A DNA stretch of 64,000 bases from Akebia trifoliata (taxonomy: Eukaryota > Streptophyta > Magnoliopsida > Ranunculales > Lardizabalaceae). Shown piece by piece: positions 1 through 12,585 of the stretch. A program made the translations under genes and the position numbers. Positions within the stretch are counted from its first letter, which is position 1. Each line of letters begins with the position of its first letter. The notes beneath the pieces are model-generated. The model had not been told where the DNA came from and did no database searches. It was given only the letters and a program-made list of their open reading frames with translations. The stretch lies in contig CM030716.1 of assembly GCA_017979445.1 (NCBI GenBank), positions 14,341,443 through 14,405,442 on the forward strand, written 5' to 3'.

Positions 1-1015
1 ATAATTTGTAGTTTTTTACATACATCATCAAAATGTTTGAAAAAACTCTTTAAAATGACTTCATCTTCTTTCTTAAATCCCTTTTTTATGAAATAGAGTC
101 TCCAAAACTCGATTGAGATGTCAAAAATCCAATTTTGGATGAAAAAAACGAGTTTGAATGGTTAGGACATTCAATTGTGAGAAATGTGGGAGACATGGTC
201 CAAGGACCATTTAGAAGGAAAAAGTTTATTAAATGTCCTGCCAAGCAACCATTGAAAATTTAGGGGTTATTTAGAAAGGAACCCTTCTATGAGGGTCCTT
301 TAAGTAATTTTTCCTTTTTTTTTTTTTATAAATATTTTAGGATGGAAGGAGCTATTCAGTCCATAACAAGAAAATTATACGTTTGAGGTAGAGAACCAAT
401 GTACGGATGAGATGGAGGACATTCCTAGGATCCCCACGAAAACTAAATCCATAGGAAATCCCTAAGAAACATGTGTTTTCTCTCCCAACTCAATCATATA
501 TTGGTTACTCTGCTGCAAACTATATATTTGACTATAGCTCGAAAACTTCTTCAAGAAATATTTCAATGACCAATAAATTTCATCTTAAAATTTTAAGATT
601 CATTATATATAAGGGCATTCTGATCATTTTAATAAAATCCAAAATAATTCTCATACACAAAACTCAATGAGAAATACTTCTGATAGTACTTCTTAAATCC
701 TGCATTGAAATGTACAACACATATCTAACTATTTCAGAAAATACTTCAAAAAGTACATCTGAGAGTACTTATGTTCCAAGTATTTCTCGTTCCTATATCC
801 ACACAGGCCTTAACTATTATTATAAAAAGGAGATCTGTCCCAAACCTGGCAATGATTCGATCTTTATTCGATAATCAATCAGATAAAAAAAAAGGGTTTG
901 GATCTATATTTTAGATTTTTGGATCGGATTCGGATTGAATTTTACAAACCTAATAAAATTTCTGTCTGTTTTGGATTTGCCTCAATTCAATCCGAAAAAA
1001 CCCCTAACTAATTTA
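1..1015. other. Intergenic, no gene recognised
   Basis: AT-rich sequence with only short ORFs, for example 65 codons from 473, and no recognisable domain. No terminal repeat or splice-flanked exon was seen. The right edge is defined by the LTR element that starts at 1016. Confidence 0.6.
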
Positions 1016-1408
1016 TGTTATGTGTCTAATTGCAGGGATGAGAGTGGAGTAGTTTTGAGTACATATGATGTATAAAATATATTCCTAATAAGTGGGTATA
1101 ATAGTTAAAATAGGTAAGGTGCATAGGATCATAATCAGTATAGTGGGAGAAGTTGAACTGTGGGTTATGGGATAGTGGGTAGTTTGGAGAAGTGGCTAGT
1201 TAAGATATTGTTTCTCTTGTATTTAAATTAATTGTGAGATTAATGAAGATATGTAGAGAATTATTATTATTGAAAGTCTTTTGAGATTTGGAGATCCACC
1301 ATCTTGAATTGGTGGCTTAGGAGGTCCGATCTCCCTCGAACGAGATCAATCTTAATATTTTCTTCTTTTTATTATTTTTTGTGATCCGATCTAAGTAGGT
1401 ACGTAACA
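1016..1408 (+). repeat. 5' LTR of small LTR element
   Basis: Starts TG and ends CA. It is the direct partner of 1990-2383 and is followed at once by the PBS-like ttggtatcag. Confidence 0.9.
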
Positions 1409-1409
1409 T

Positions 1410-1422
1410 TGGTATCAGAACG
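1410..1422 (+). other. Primer-binding site
   Basis: The sequence tggtatcagaacg directly after the LTR matches the start of the common plant PBS complementary to initiator methionine tRNA (tggtatcagagc) except for late mismatches. Confidence 0.8.
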
Positions 1423-1433
1423 ACGATCCTCAC

Positions 1434-1622
1434 ATGAAAATTGAGTCGATAGATGATGAATTTAATGAGTTTTGTGAGTTTATGCGTGATGGTTTGAGGG
1501 AATGTTGTCTCATAATCAAAGAATTTCTCAAAAAAAATGAAGAAATTATTCGAAGAAGAGAAACTATATTTATTGGAGTCGATGACCCTATAAATGAGAA
1601 CTTAGATGTGATTGAAGGTTAA
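1434..1622 (+). CDS. Short ORF inside the non-autonomous element
   Basis: A 62-codon ORF begins with an ATG 26 bp after the 5' LTR. It is charged and glutamate-rich, with no recognised domain. It may be the leftover N-terminus of a gag gene from the parent element, because the element has no other coding capacity. There is no evidence that it is translated, and it may be chance. Confidence 0.25.
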   Translation: MKIESIDDEFNEFCEFMRDGLRECCLIIKEFLKKNEEIIRRRETIFIGVDDPINENLDVIEG

Positions 1623-1975
1623 TCTCTATGATCATCTTTCCAAAGATGTGAGATAAATGTCAATGAGAACCTCGTCAAGTATGCTGAAGACAAAGAACAT
1701 CAAAGATCTAATAAAGATTAAAAAGGCGAAGTCAATATTCTTGAAAAATGTTCAAAAATTGACTTTATCCTCCCTATCGAATTCAAAGTATATGTTATTA
1801 AGCCATTAATTATTTTCACGAAGTGTAAAGACAATGACATCCAAAATGATCATCATGAGGACATCATCAATTCCATGAGACAAATAGTTTGGGAGTTATG
1901 TTTTAAGATGAATGTAATTGATTCCAATATCAATTGGAATCCGGGAGGTTTCGACCATGAGGGCAAGGTCGTTTT

Positions 1976-1989
1976 AAAGGAGAATGGAA
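1976..1989 (+). other. Polypurine tract
   Basis: The purine-rich aaaggagaatggaa lies directly before the 3' LTR, where plus-strand priming is expected. Confidence 0.75.
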
Positions 1990-2383
1990 TGTTATGTGTC
2001 TAATTGTAGGGATGAGAGTAGAGTAGTTTTGAGTACTTATGATGTATAAAATATATTTCTAATAAGTGGTAGAATAGTTAAAATAGGTTGGGTGCATGGG
2101 ATCATAATCTATATTGTGGGAGAAGTTGAACTGTGGGTTATGGGATAATGGGTAGTTTGGACAAGTGGGTAGTTAAGGTAGTATTTCTCTTGTATTTAAA
2201 TTAATTATGAGATTAATGAAGATATGCAGAGAATTATTATTATTAAAAAGTCTTTTGAGATTTGGAGATTCACCATCTCGAATTGGTGGCTTAGGAGGTC
2301 AGATCTCCCTCGAATGAGATCAATCTCAATCTTTTTTTTCTTTTTATTATTTTTTATGACCCGATCTAAGTAGGTACGTAACA
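1990..2383 (+). repeat. 3' LTR of small LTR element
   Basis: Same termini as 1016-1408. It differs by scattered substitutions and small indels, which suggests an old insertion. Confidence 0.9.
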
Positions 2384-2989
2384 ATTTCTCTGTAATAAAG
2401 ATCTAACAGTTGGGGATAGTAAAAGAAAAGAAAAATTCTCAAAACCCATTCGTCCTTCATTTTGTTTTGTTTCGAAATCTCTTAAAGTAGCATAATCTAT
2501 GCTAATATAATCCTTAATTTTAATCATCGATGGATCTGCAATCCACAACAAAGAAGGATAGTTCTCACCTTAATCCAAACTACTGAAATTGAACAAAACC
2601 CTAACTCTACTGACCAGATGTAAACTATGGAAGATCAATTCAGTTGATCTTAATTCAACAACACCATTTGCCAAAGGTATTGCCAATGTAAGGGAAACTA
2701 ATAGTGGAAATTTTTTTGTAGGGGCATGTAAAAGAGACATCGCCATTGTTATCTATTGTAATATCTTATAAATCCCAACAGACTTTGAAAATTTCAATCC
2801 ACCCCTGAGCCATCATCTACAACTCTAGTGATTACATTTTATTCCGTTGTCAAGTGAGTCTCTTACATTCTCTTTTTTTTCTTCTTCCTCCTCCCCTCAC
2901 TCTCTTCGGAAATTTTTAGGGTTTGGAATTCCAATTTCAGATGGATTTTGGGGTATTGGATTCGAGTCATAGGATAAAATTTTCGTATT
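2384..2989. other. Unassigned spacer
   Basis: Short ORFs on both strands without family resemblance. A CT-rich stretch lies at about 2865-2900. No terminal repeats or RNA gene were seen. Confidence 0.5.
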
Positions 2990-4834
2990 GGTATTAATCT
3001 AGTACCAAACCGATCCATTGTTGGTTGACCATGCAAGTAGTATTTACTTTATGGCCTTGCCTTTAGTTGAAATAGACTTGGACCATGGTCTCGAGTCTCA
3101 ACTGGTGAAATAAGTTGCAAATGTAAAATGCCAAATTTTTTATTCGTATCTTGAGAAAAAAAAATAAATAGTAAAAATTTGAGAAAATCTTTAAAGTGGG
3201 ACTTAGGGTAAAACTTTAGGATGTTTCTGATCATTTTTAATGGAATCCGACCTCACCATTAGATTCAAAATGATCGAAAAACATATTTTAACCTGTAAGC
3301 ATGCTTAAGTGCGAGTCCGAATATGAAAGCTACAAAATCCTCGATTATCGAGTCGGACTAAGCTAAAATAGTGACTTTTTGTTAGAGAAAGAATTATTAA
3401 GATTTGATTATACTATTGGGTTCATAACAAAATATTATTAAATATGGACTATTTACTTATCATTTTTTGAGCCCAAAAAGTCGAATTATCGTCAAAAACG
3501 AAAATGACATCAATTTCAAGGGTCACCTCAGGACAAGAATATAAATTTTTGTTAAAGATAAAATTTGTAGAAATTGACTACACCATTAGATTTGAAATAA
3601 AAAATTAGATGAAATAGAGTATTCAATTGTCATTTTTGGAATCCGGATGGTCAAGTTATCGTCAATCAAAATAATAGGCAAAATACTGATTTCATTCCAA
3701 GAATTTATATAAATAAATTCTTAATTTTTTTCACTATTCATCTTCCCATTTTGTTAAAAACCAGCCACATTTTTTTTTTAATTTATTTTTTTCCCGATCT
3801 TTCAACTCCGATTCGTCGCGAACCGTTCACCGTCAATGTTTGACGTAGAAGGGAGAAACATCTACAACCTCGTTTTCTACAAAATCCACCAAAATTACTT
3901 CCGTTTTCTCATCTTTTTCATTCGTATCGTCAAAAAATAGCCGTATATATATATATACGGAGGTTTCGTAACTTTAACCTCGGATTTCATCCGTTTCGGG
4001 GTCAAACCGTCATCCGTCTTAGAAGGGAGAAAGAACGACGACATTGAGATCTTCAAAATCACTAGGTCAATTTTGAAAATCAACCATCTTGAAGTATGAG
4101 TCACCTTGATTTCCATGCCAATCGCCTCAATTTCCACGCACGTGCTTCAATTCCGTCGTCTAAAGATTGTAAGGAACTTTCAATTTCTATTAGTAATTGT
4201 AGATTGTGAAAATTGCATTTAGGATTTTATTAAAAATTTGTAGTGTGTTTCCAAAACTATAGATTTCTTTTTATTATTTCAAATTCATGTCAGAACTTAC
4301 ATGTTTGATATGTTTAACTGTATTTTATAATAAAATATACATGGGTAGGACATCTCACTAGGTTATTTCTGTTAGTTGGGTCCTATGCACTACTCGGACC
4401 TCGTTTTGATCTAAGTTTTGGATTTTTTCAATGTTATTGATAAAAAATGAATTTCATAGTTGAAAAAATGATTTAATATTCAATGAACTCAAATTAAATT
4501 GATGAATATCAAAAAGTGGATATTTTATTTGAGAGATTGAAAATTGTAAAAAAAATTAAAAAAAAGGAAAAAGGGTATGAAACGGTAAAATGTCAGAGTC
4601 ACACCCGAGGGGTGATGTCTGCATTTTACATTGTTGCGTTGTGTGTAGGTTGGTAAATGGATATCCAAGGATAATTTTACTGATTGCATGTTTATTTACT
4701 TTCTGTTAGCGTGAGGCACTGTTTACTTTTTCATTCTGTTATTTATTTTAGGTGGTGGCCATAGTTGCATAGTAGGAAACTGGATATCCATTCTCAATCT
4801 TGTATTGTTAATTTCTCTTTTATTTTCAAATGAA

Positions 4835-4888
<54 letters not shown>

Positions 4889-6126
4889 CTATTTTGTGAG
4901 TTGTTAAAGAGTTTGTGAATGCCTTAAAGGATAGTGCGTTATATCATTTGAAATGGTGTACTATCCTGGGATATACGATAGGGACCACCAAGATCATATG
5001 TGGTATGGGACACGTATAAGAGTAGAGTCATAATTGGAATCCGGGTTTATTCCTCTCTATTTTTATCAGTGAACTTGTATTGTAAAAGTGGTCGTATATG
5101 AATGGTTTGTATATTTGAGAATCACATGTACGTCTGATAGGTATAGACGAAGATGATTAGTCAGTGATCACTAACAATCTATAGTAGTCGAACGTTCTGA
5201 CACATCGAAAAGAAAACCATTGCTTACGGTCACATCAAACAGTCAGCCTGAGCTAGATAAATAGTCAATCAAGTGTGGTAAGTGCAGCGACCGACCACAA
5301 ATTAGGAACTAAAAGCCAGAGAATAATTGTAACATCATGTCCCGACTGGGAGCGATCCAGTCATGAATCCCAACTCTTTAATTCTAATACTCCACCATAG
5401 TGTATTATGTATTTGTTACTTTACTTTGATATATAAAATGAAATGCATGTTAAAAAATTTTATTTGGTTAATTAGATTTGTATATAAAGAAAATGTTATA
5501 CTGAGTACTATTGATTGATGTAATGTCAATTTTAAAATGTTTTGTTGCTCATCCCTGATTATATGTACCAGTTGATCGTAGTTTATTATGTAAAATTTTG
5601 CATATGTTAAAATGATTTAGTACGTTTATTCGTTCATGTTAGGAGAGGTTATTGACAGAAATTGTTGGCTTCCCTACTCGGTAACAATTATTACTCACCA
5701 TTTCCTTCTCCATTTTTTTAGTTTCAGATTCAAAGCTTGGCGATGCAAGTATAGAGTACGAGTGAGGATCATCTGGTGGGTCAGATAGATAACCAAAGTT
5801 CGTCACCTAGTGAGTATTGAGGTTATTACCCCCTAATGGTGTCGATTAGTCCAAGAGTATTATAAATGTTGTTTTGAGTATTAGGAATTTTGTTAGAGTG
5901 AGGAATCTCTGTATAATCCTGTATATAAATTTTTTTCTTCTGCACTCTGATCTATCGTAATTTATTAGATGTATATAAACTTCTGCTAGTATTATATTAT
6001 GTTTGTATATATGCAGGATTGTATGTCGTTTATCAGTGCAGGTTGAACGCCTTGGAATGCTAATATAATAGAGGAGACCATGCCGAAATTTCGAGGTGCC
6101 ACCTAGTGCCTCGAGATCTGACATGG
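2990..6126 (+). repeat. Probable old Ty3/gypsy-type LTR remnant
   Basis: There is no coding sequence, but the tail (about 5640-6126) has features of long chromovirus-type (Tekay/Del) LTRs: a conserved block around ctactcggtaacaattatta, then a terminal block tcgaggtgccacctagtgcc followed by cctcgagatctgacatgggg. The start is uncertain. Sequence from about 2990 onward (accatgcaagtagtattta, then a block at 3240-3360) has the same style. No partner LTR and no TSD were found, so the family rests on remembered LTR patterns and the boundaries are approximate. Confidence 0.4.
4839..4887. repeat. (AT)n microsatellite
   Basis: About 24 uninterrupted AT units within the presumed old LTR. Confidence 0.95.
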
Positions 6127-6291
6127 GGCTTTGTATTAGCGTTTGGCGGGATGCCACAACAAAGGTTGGAAAGATCTCAGCTCATGTTGACATTTTGATG
6201 TGGGCTTGGGTTGCTAGTTTTATGCGCAGGAAGGAGGTTTCAATTGATGTTTTGTTGTATTGGAGATGGAACTGTTTGAAGGATGATGATC

Positions 6292-6621
6292 TTCTTGTCG
6301 ACCAGATCATGTACTTCGTGCTTTAAGGACCAACCAATACTTGTTAGTGTGGTGCCCTGATGCTCCCCTCCCATATGATAATCGTATTGTTGGGTAGCAT
6401 CATAAGAAGGTTCTTTTTGAGTGTTTGCATTTTTATTAATGCTAGGAGTAGTTGGGATCCTTCTTGTCGACCAAATCATGTAATACGTGCTTTAAGGACC
6501 AACCAACACCTGTTGGTGTGGTGCTCCGATGCTCCCCTCCCATATGATAATTGTATTGTTGGGTAGCATCATAAGAAGGTTTAGAGCATTTGCATTTTTA
6601 TTAATGCCAAGAGCAGTTGGG
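6292..6621. repeat. 169 bp tandem duplication, two copies
   Basis: Copy one (6292-6460) and copy two (6461-6621) both begin ttcttgtcgacc and share blocks such as gatgctcccctcccatatga. Period is 169 bp, with scattered substitutions and a small deletion in copy two. The ORFs here are chance translations of the repeat. The solo LTR at 6622 is inserted at the end of copy two. Confidence 0.9.
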
Positions 6622-8362
6622 TGTAAACACCTCATTTTCGCTTTTACCTGATTAATCAACTCGTCAACCCGATCGCAACGGTTCCCAATGATGGATGTTT
6701 ATTCTAATACTTTATTTGTTATTAGATATGTTTCAGAAATCCAGATGAGATATCTCGAATTGACAAAACTATAGAAACCACGCTACGCTAGGAAAATGTA
6801 ACCCCAAAACTTAGAAATCATCATTTTTCAGATAAAAAGAAGTTTCACGATAAAAATCACTAAAAAATATCAAATTACTAAAATACCCCTAACCTTAAAA
6901 CAACCCTAGAGACTACGTTACGCTTAAGAAAACCCATTCAAACACATAAAATAACAAATCAAAATCAAATAAATCATTTCGCCAATTTTAACAAAATTTG
7001 ATAAAATTACGAAAATACCTATCATAAAGTTCACGACCATTTCGGACAAAAAACTTCATAAATGATAAAAACCAACATTTCCATTGAATTTCTTATGAAA
7101 AAACGATTTCAAAACATCCTAGAACATTGAAAAATGACTTAAAACGTAAAAAGTCCTCTCCAAGGGTAAAACGGTAATTTTATAATTTTAATAATAAAAA
7201 ATTTCGAAATTAATAAATAAAATATTAAATAATATAAAGTGAAACATTAATAAAATTAATTTAAAATTTTTGAACAAAAAAATCGATCAATCAGGCTCTT
7301 AGCCAAAATTATTGATGGTTGACTGGATATTTATTAAAGGACCCCTCCATCTAGGGGCCCAAAGAATTAAAAATATAATAAAGGGGGATTCTCCAAAAAA
7401 TTTAAAGTCAATCAAGCAAGACTAAAGTCAATTTTAAAGTCAATCAAGTAAGATCAAAGTCAAGATCTTAACGTCACTCAAGTAAGACTAAAGTCAAGAT
7501 ATTAAAAGTCAACCAAGTAAGACTAAAGTCAAAATCTTAAAGTCAATCAAATAAGACCAAAAGTCAAAATCTTAATAGAGTTCTAATTAAATAATAATTC
7601 TATTTAAAATAATTCTAATTAAATAATAACTCTATTTAATAGAATTATAACTAAAATATAACTCTACCTAAAATAATTTTAATTAAAATATAACTCTAGT
7701 AAAAGAATTATAACTAAACATTGATTCTATCTAAACGAACACTTAAAAAATCTATAAATAAGGGTCCTCATAACCTATTTTCCCATCCAAGAAAAAATCT
7801 TAAGAAAAGTAGGTCAAAAAGCTTCCCTAGCCTCTCATAAAACCTAATTTTGAAGTCCTAACTCCTTACCTAACACTTATACCTCAATTTTAGCTCAAAA
7901 ACACATAGAAACTTTTCAAGGACACCTAGAAACCCATAAACAAATCTGAAGAATTCAGATTTAAGAAAGAAATACCTCAACTTGGAGATCAGAAATCAAA
8001 TTTGGTGACAGAACGAAGCGATGAATACTGTACAAGGAGTTGTTCTATCAGATATGAGGGAATAAAATTATTGCGTTCGGAAAAGGTAACTATTTTTATT
8101 TTTTTATTGATTAGGTCTTTTTAGCAATATAGTTCTATTTGGGAATTAGTAGAGACCAGCGTTTGCCGGGTGGGGTTGGTGCCTAACACCTTCCAACTCC
8201 GTAGCGTGATCCTCGGACTTAGTTTCTTATTTTTCGTAGATTAGATTCTTTTGTCTTTTAAAGTCAATGTTCGGTTCCTAGGCCATAATAACTAGGTGGC
8301 GACTCATAAACCTCAAAGGTCAAAAGCGGATCCGCTCAACCCGCGGATCGAGGGCGTTTTCA
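6622..8362 (+). mobile_element. Solo LTR, Tat/Ogre-like family, subfamily A
   Basis: A 1741 bp LTR begins tgtaaacacctcattttcgc and ends gagggcgttttca. It is flanked by a perfect 5 bp TSD ttggg at 6617-6621 and 8363-8367, and no internal region is present. It matches the LTRs at 13134, 18059 and 34684 over its length. It shares with 18059-19806 a block (about 7280-7400) that the other two lack. U3 has degenerate repeats of the type aaagtcaatcaagtaagact. Formation by recombination between the two LTRs of a full element is the usual explanation. Confidence 0.95.
7751..7760 (+). promoter_or_regulatory. TATA box of solo LTR
   Basis: tctataaata followed by agggtcctca. The same box sits at the equivalent place in the three related plus-strand LTRs, so it marks the U3/R promoter. 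Confidence 0.7.
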
Positions 8363-8699
8363 TTGGGATAGAGTTTTGGGAAGTAGAGTGAGAGAAGGAG
8401 TTTTCTTTGTGAAAAAACCTAGTCAGATTTCTTGGGTTCTGAACGTTGGGTTGGGTGGCGCAGGCTGAGCTGGGCCATTTGCTGTTTGGCATGAAATTGG
8501 ACTCGTTTTGGTAGGTTTTAAGGTGTTGCGGATATGAATAGATAACAAGTTGGCTACATATATCTCACTGACCTTGTTCATCTTTTCTCGATTGATCAAA
8601 CTTCTTCAGGATCATTGGTTCACAGGATTACCAACATATGTTGTATGTTGTTTCAGAACACATATGGATGGATAATCTAAAAGTATGCCAGAGGACAAG

Positions 8700-9650
8700 C
8701 TGACGTCTAATTTCTCGGTACTTCCCAATATTCTCACTAAAACCTCAACAGAGGACCCTAATTACCTCTCATCTCCTCTCTTTAGCTTTGATGGTCTTTA
8801 CACTTTATTGGGTCTTATCAATCATGATCATTAATGGGTAAGATAGTAAAAGCCCATGCATTCTAGAGAATTCTTGATGGAGGCTAAAAATATCCTAAAA
8901 CCTTGACAATGATTTAGACTGTAGAGAATTAGACATATGACATGCTATGATGTGGTTGGTTTTTGGATAAATTGGTCAATCTTCTTGAGAATGTCTCCAA
9001 CAAACTAGGGGTTAAATGATCAGTAGGCCCAAGTTCTAAAGAATTCTTTGATTAAGACAAAATGGTTATGGCTAATAGAACTTGGTCAATTTACATTGAA
9101 CCAAAGGAAAGTTAGTTGAATTGAGGGTAGGATCAACGGGGCACAAGAGTAACTTACTTCAATTTAGGCTAAAAATGATGTTGTTAGGGAGGTACTAACA
9201 CTCATGTAGGGACCAATCTTTAACCAAAGGTCCTTGTTAGAAGAAGTTGGTGAATTAATTGAAAAACAAAAAGAGAGAGAGTTACAATGATGATAAAAGG
9301 GTCAAATGAAGGGATTTCTTGAAGAAAAAATCATCAAGGAAAGGGATTAGGAGGCATTTCCCCTAAGAAAATTCTAGCCCATATGATTTGTTGCTGTCCA
9401 ACAAAATTGGCTAAACTTAAAATTTGACCAAGCTAAATTTAACCAAAATTCAACCATGGTCGAACCAAAGGTTCAGCCAAGCAAAATTTTAACCCTGGTT
9501 GAACCTAAGGTTCAGCTAAGCGAAAAAAAATGGTTTGGTCAAAACTAAGGTTCGACCATACCAAATTTTTTTTTAGAGTGAGAGAGGTTATTTCAAGATT
9601 AAAAATGGCCTAGTCGAAGGCAAGCTTTAGTTAGGTTTATAATTTCCTCT
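8700..9650 (-). repeat. Dispersed repeat R1, copy 1
   Basis: This stretch is similar in the same order to about 58045-58690. Shared blocks include attacctctcatctcctc, tagagaattctt and ggcacaagagtaac/ggcataagagtaaa. The second copy opens with aaggtgttaggcacc, a block seen in minus orientation in the local gypsy LTRs, so the repeat may be a minus-strand LTR. It ends where a minus-strand RNase H relic begins. Ends and TSD were not identified. 8363-8700 between the solo LTR and this repeat contains nothing recognisable. Confidence 0.55.
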
Positions 9651-9664
9651 GAAAATGGCCTTCG

Positions 9665-10790
9665 GGCTATATGGCTACTCAAAAATATCCATTGCATTAT
9701 CAATAAAATATAGATATAGTAACAAAGGCTTCCCTTATATGGGAGACATCAAAATCAGGGGTTTTAGTAATTCATCCTTAGTTTGATTAAAGGCGTTTTA
9801 ACAATCATCATTCCATACAAAAGTTGCATCATTTTTCAATAAATGCATTATGGGCAAGGCTTTCTTAGATAAGTTAGGAATAAAACGATAGATGTAAGAG
9901 ATTTTGCCAATAAATCTTTTATATGTTTAACGAAAACTAGTGGAGACATTTCTTTAATTACTTTGAGCTTTATTGGTCAAATTCTTTTCCCTTACATTTA
10001 ACCATAAAATCTAAAAATAATTCGACTATTACTCTAAAAACACATTTCAATGGATTCATCTTCAAAGATTTTTCATGATATTTTTCCAACATTTGTTTTA
10101 TGATTGTTTTATGGTCTGGACGAGTTTTCGATCAGATTACTATGTTATCAGCATAATCTTCAACTTCTTTGTATAACATGTCACCAATTGTTCTTTTTTT
10201 CTGGCATAGCCCGTTGATATGTGGCCCCAGTGTTCTTTAATTCGAAAGGCTTCACAAGATAACAGTATACTCTCATGGGGGTTATAAAAGACGTCTTTGG
10301 TACATCTTCTGGTGCCATCTTTATCTTATTATAATAACTATAATCATCCATAAAACTAAACATCTAATACGTTGAGGTGTTATTAATCATAATGTCCATG
10401 TTGGGTAAGGAAAATTCATCTTTCAGACAGACCTTATTCCAATCGTAGAAATCCACACAAACTCTAATCTATCAACTTTCTTTTTGACTGGGACAATGTT
10501 TGCTAACCATTCTGGATACTATTATTCTCTGATAAAATTAGCTCTAATCAATTTCTTGACTTTCTGTCAATCTGTATCTCCAATTCATTTTTGAATTTTC
10601 GATGCGCTTGTTTAATGGGTTTGAAGTGAGGATAAATTGCTAACTTGTGCATTGTAATATTTAATGGCAAACTAGTTATTTCATCATAATTTCAAGCGAA
10701 AACATCTACATATTCACGCAACATATTTAATAAGTCTTCATTTTCATTATTATCCTTAGATTTAGCTCGACTAGTATTTTTATTACTGAT
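9665..10790 (-). pseudogene. Ty3/gypsy RT-RNase H relic
   Basis: Minus-strand translation in several frames gives a pre-RT segment with DVFAWNYDEI (about 10700), the YPEWLANIVPVKKK segment (about 10500), then FMDDYSYYNKIKMAPEDVPK and TGATYQRAM (10363-10190). This is the fingers and palm of RT. After a gap, RNase H-like codons read ALPIMHLLKNDATFVWNDD and KPLLLY (about 9850-9700). Frame changes and stops break the sequence. The YxDD catalytic box between the RT pieces is not clearly seen. The relic ends at about 9665 where repeat R1 starts. Confidence 0.85.
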
Positions 10791-10799
10791 GATATTTCA

Positions 10800-12010
10800 T
10801 CCTCTAAACATGGTGAAGCTGGTAACACTTAGTCATCATCTTCTTTTCAAGATTGATCCTCACAAACACAAGCTTTACGAGGCAACTCATTGTCGTATTT
10901 CCAATGCATGTCTTTAGGAGTACATGTATTGAGAGTAACAACATTTATCATGCAGTTGTTTTGTTAAGTAATCTATATCAAAAAATTTACTCAAATTAAC
11001 ATTTATTGCAATGTCACATTACATCTATGAAAATTATATTTCACATCACATCTTCCATAACATTTAATCAAACTATAACATATTCTAAAAAATCTTGGCA
11101 AATATTTTATTAGATGCTTCGGAATTTTAATCTTTCGTCAACTAACATTTTTGAAAACACCACTGATAGCATTGGCCATTCACAGGAACACACTATTTAT
11201 TATAGGTACAAGCATCTTGTACATTACTAATGCATTCAACTATGTTAGAATTTTTGGGTGTGTACATTAATTGAATACATTTTTCATTTTGGAGTACCCA
11301 TGACTACAACGGTAATTTGTAGGAATATCCTAAATGTTGTAGGTATTAGCATCTTGAACATTGTAGATGCATCCAACTATGCTAGAACATTAAAGGCACA
11401 TGGAACATTTTATTCTCATTATTCATTATTATCATCATTTATTTTTGAAACATTGATAAATTTGTAGCATAGAAATTTCATATAAGAGACAACTTAATAA
11501 CAATACATTCTTTATATTTGATAAACTTAGAACAAGTACATCATTCTTGGAAGAAAACATATATGATCAATTGTTGCCTTCAACAAACCAATTTTCTCTT
11601 ATCATGATTACTTGTATTCAAAAAGCTATCATTTGATGAAATCATATGTGATCAAAGAAAAAAAATAACAAATAGATTATTCTTCATATTAAGGATTATC
11701 GAAACCATTTTCGACTATTTCTTATTTCTTGAGTCATCTAGAAAGTATATAACAAACTTTCTTATCCGGTTGTAGTTGTAATTGAACTGATGGGATTGCT
11801 TCCATATTCTCTTTATTTAAATCTTCTTCTAGGAGTAAAATCATTGTCACTCCATTTTTAAAAGTCTTCTTCGAAGTTGTGGGTTCCTGAAAAAGTGTTG
11901 AATCCCCTATGGGAGCACTCACACTATTTGTTGGTAGGTAAACTATGAATTGACACAATGATCTTCCCACGTCTCAAAGGGTTCTTGTATAGTCCATATG
12001 ATTTTTTGTT
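10800..12010 (-). other. Spacer between protease and RT relics
   Basis: AT-rich, with no domain recognised. It includes two diverged direct repeats (about 11200-11255 and 11338-11392) with the shared pattern aggta..agcatcttg.acatt. It probably represents the badly decayed protease-RT linker of the minus-strand element. Confidence 0.4.
11200..11392. repeat. Diverged direct repeat, ~137 bp period
   Basis: Two blocks of about 50 bp, each with agcatcttg, then aatgcattcaactatg or gatgcatccaactatg. The spacing is about 137 bp. Confidence 0.6.
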
Positions 12011-12019
12011 GCCCGTTAA

Positions 12020-12400
12020 AGGAGTACTTGAAACATTGATGATAGGATGAAACTATTTCACCAATGGCAGTGAATCCAAAGCCTTCCCAATAGAATGTGG
12101 TAAGAGACCACGACATCCATCATAGAAAAGTTCTTAATAGAATCCAACTCCCTATAAATGACTCTCTACGTGATATCATTCCCATAGTCTATTGTAATAT
12201 TTTTCCAAACCCTTGAATAATTTGAGCACTCTTAGTATGAATTTTACTACTCATAATCTCCAATACCTCAAGCATGGACAATGGTAATATGTTTATTGAA
12301 CTCCTCGTATTAATTAAAGCTCGTTTGACAAGAATATCATCGACTTGTACTTGGATATATAGGGGTCGGTTTATGGTGAAAATTCATTGTTAAATACTCA
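12020..12400 (-). pseudogene. Gypsy aspartic protease relic
   Basis: On the minus strand an open stretch reads RPLYIQVQVDDILVKRALIN followed by TRSSINILPLSML, the usual start of a plant Ty3/gypsy protease. The canonical D-T-G active site is N-T-R here, so catalytic Asp and Gly are lost. Further along, in shifted frames, the codons around YHILLGRLWIH match the conserved C-terminal protease motif. An in-frame stop follows GFGKILQ. It belongs to the minus-strand element. Confidence 0.85.
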
Positions 12401-12585
12401 TTGAAAAAAACGTATCAGACACTTTTTAATCTTTTCAATTATTTGTACTTAATACCTTTTTAATCTTCCTTTTTTGTCATTAATTCTTTTATTTTTTTTC
12501 CTTTACCTCAATAAACAAAGCTTCTTCTTGTGTCTTTGGTAAATATAAAACTTCTTCAAAAAAAAAAAATTTGTATTTCATTGCT

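Larger units (their letters stand above)
1016..2383 (+). mobile_element. Small non-autonomous LTR retrotransposon (TRIM-like)
   Basis: Two direct repeats of 393 and 394 bp, by eye about 93% identical, both begin tgttatgtgtc and end gtacgtaaca. They flank only about 580 bp of internal DNA. A primer-binding-like site follows the first repeat and a purine tract precedes the second. Flanking 5-mers are attta (1011-1015) and atttc (2384-2388), a TSD with one mismatch. There is no room for pol, so mobilisation would need a helper element. The size and layout fit TRIM-type elements. The PBS resembles the initiator-Met-tRNA type, and the parent lineage is not clear. Confidence 0.9.
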
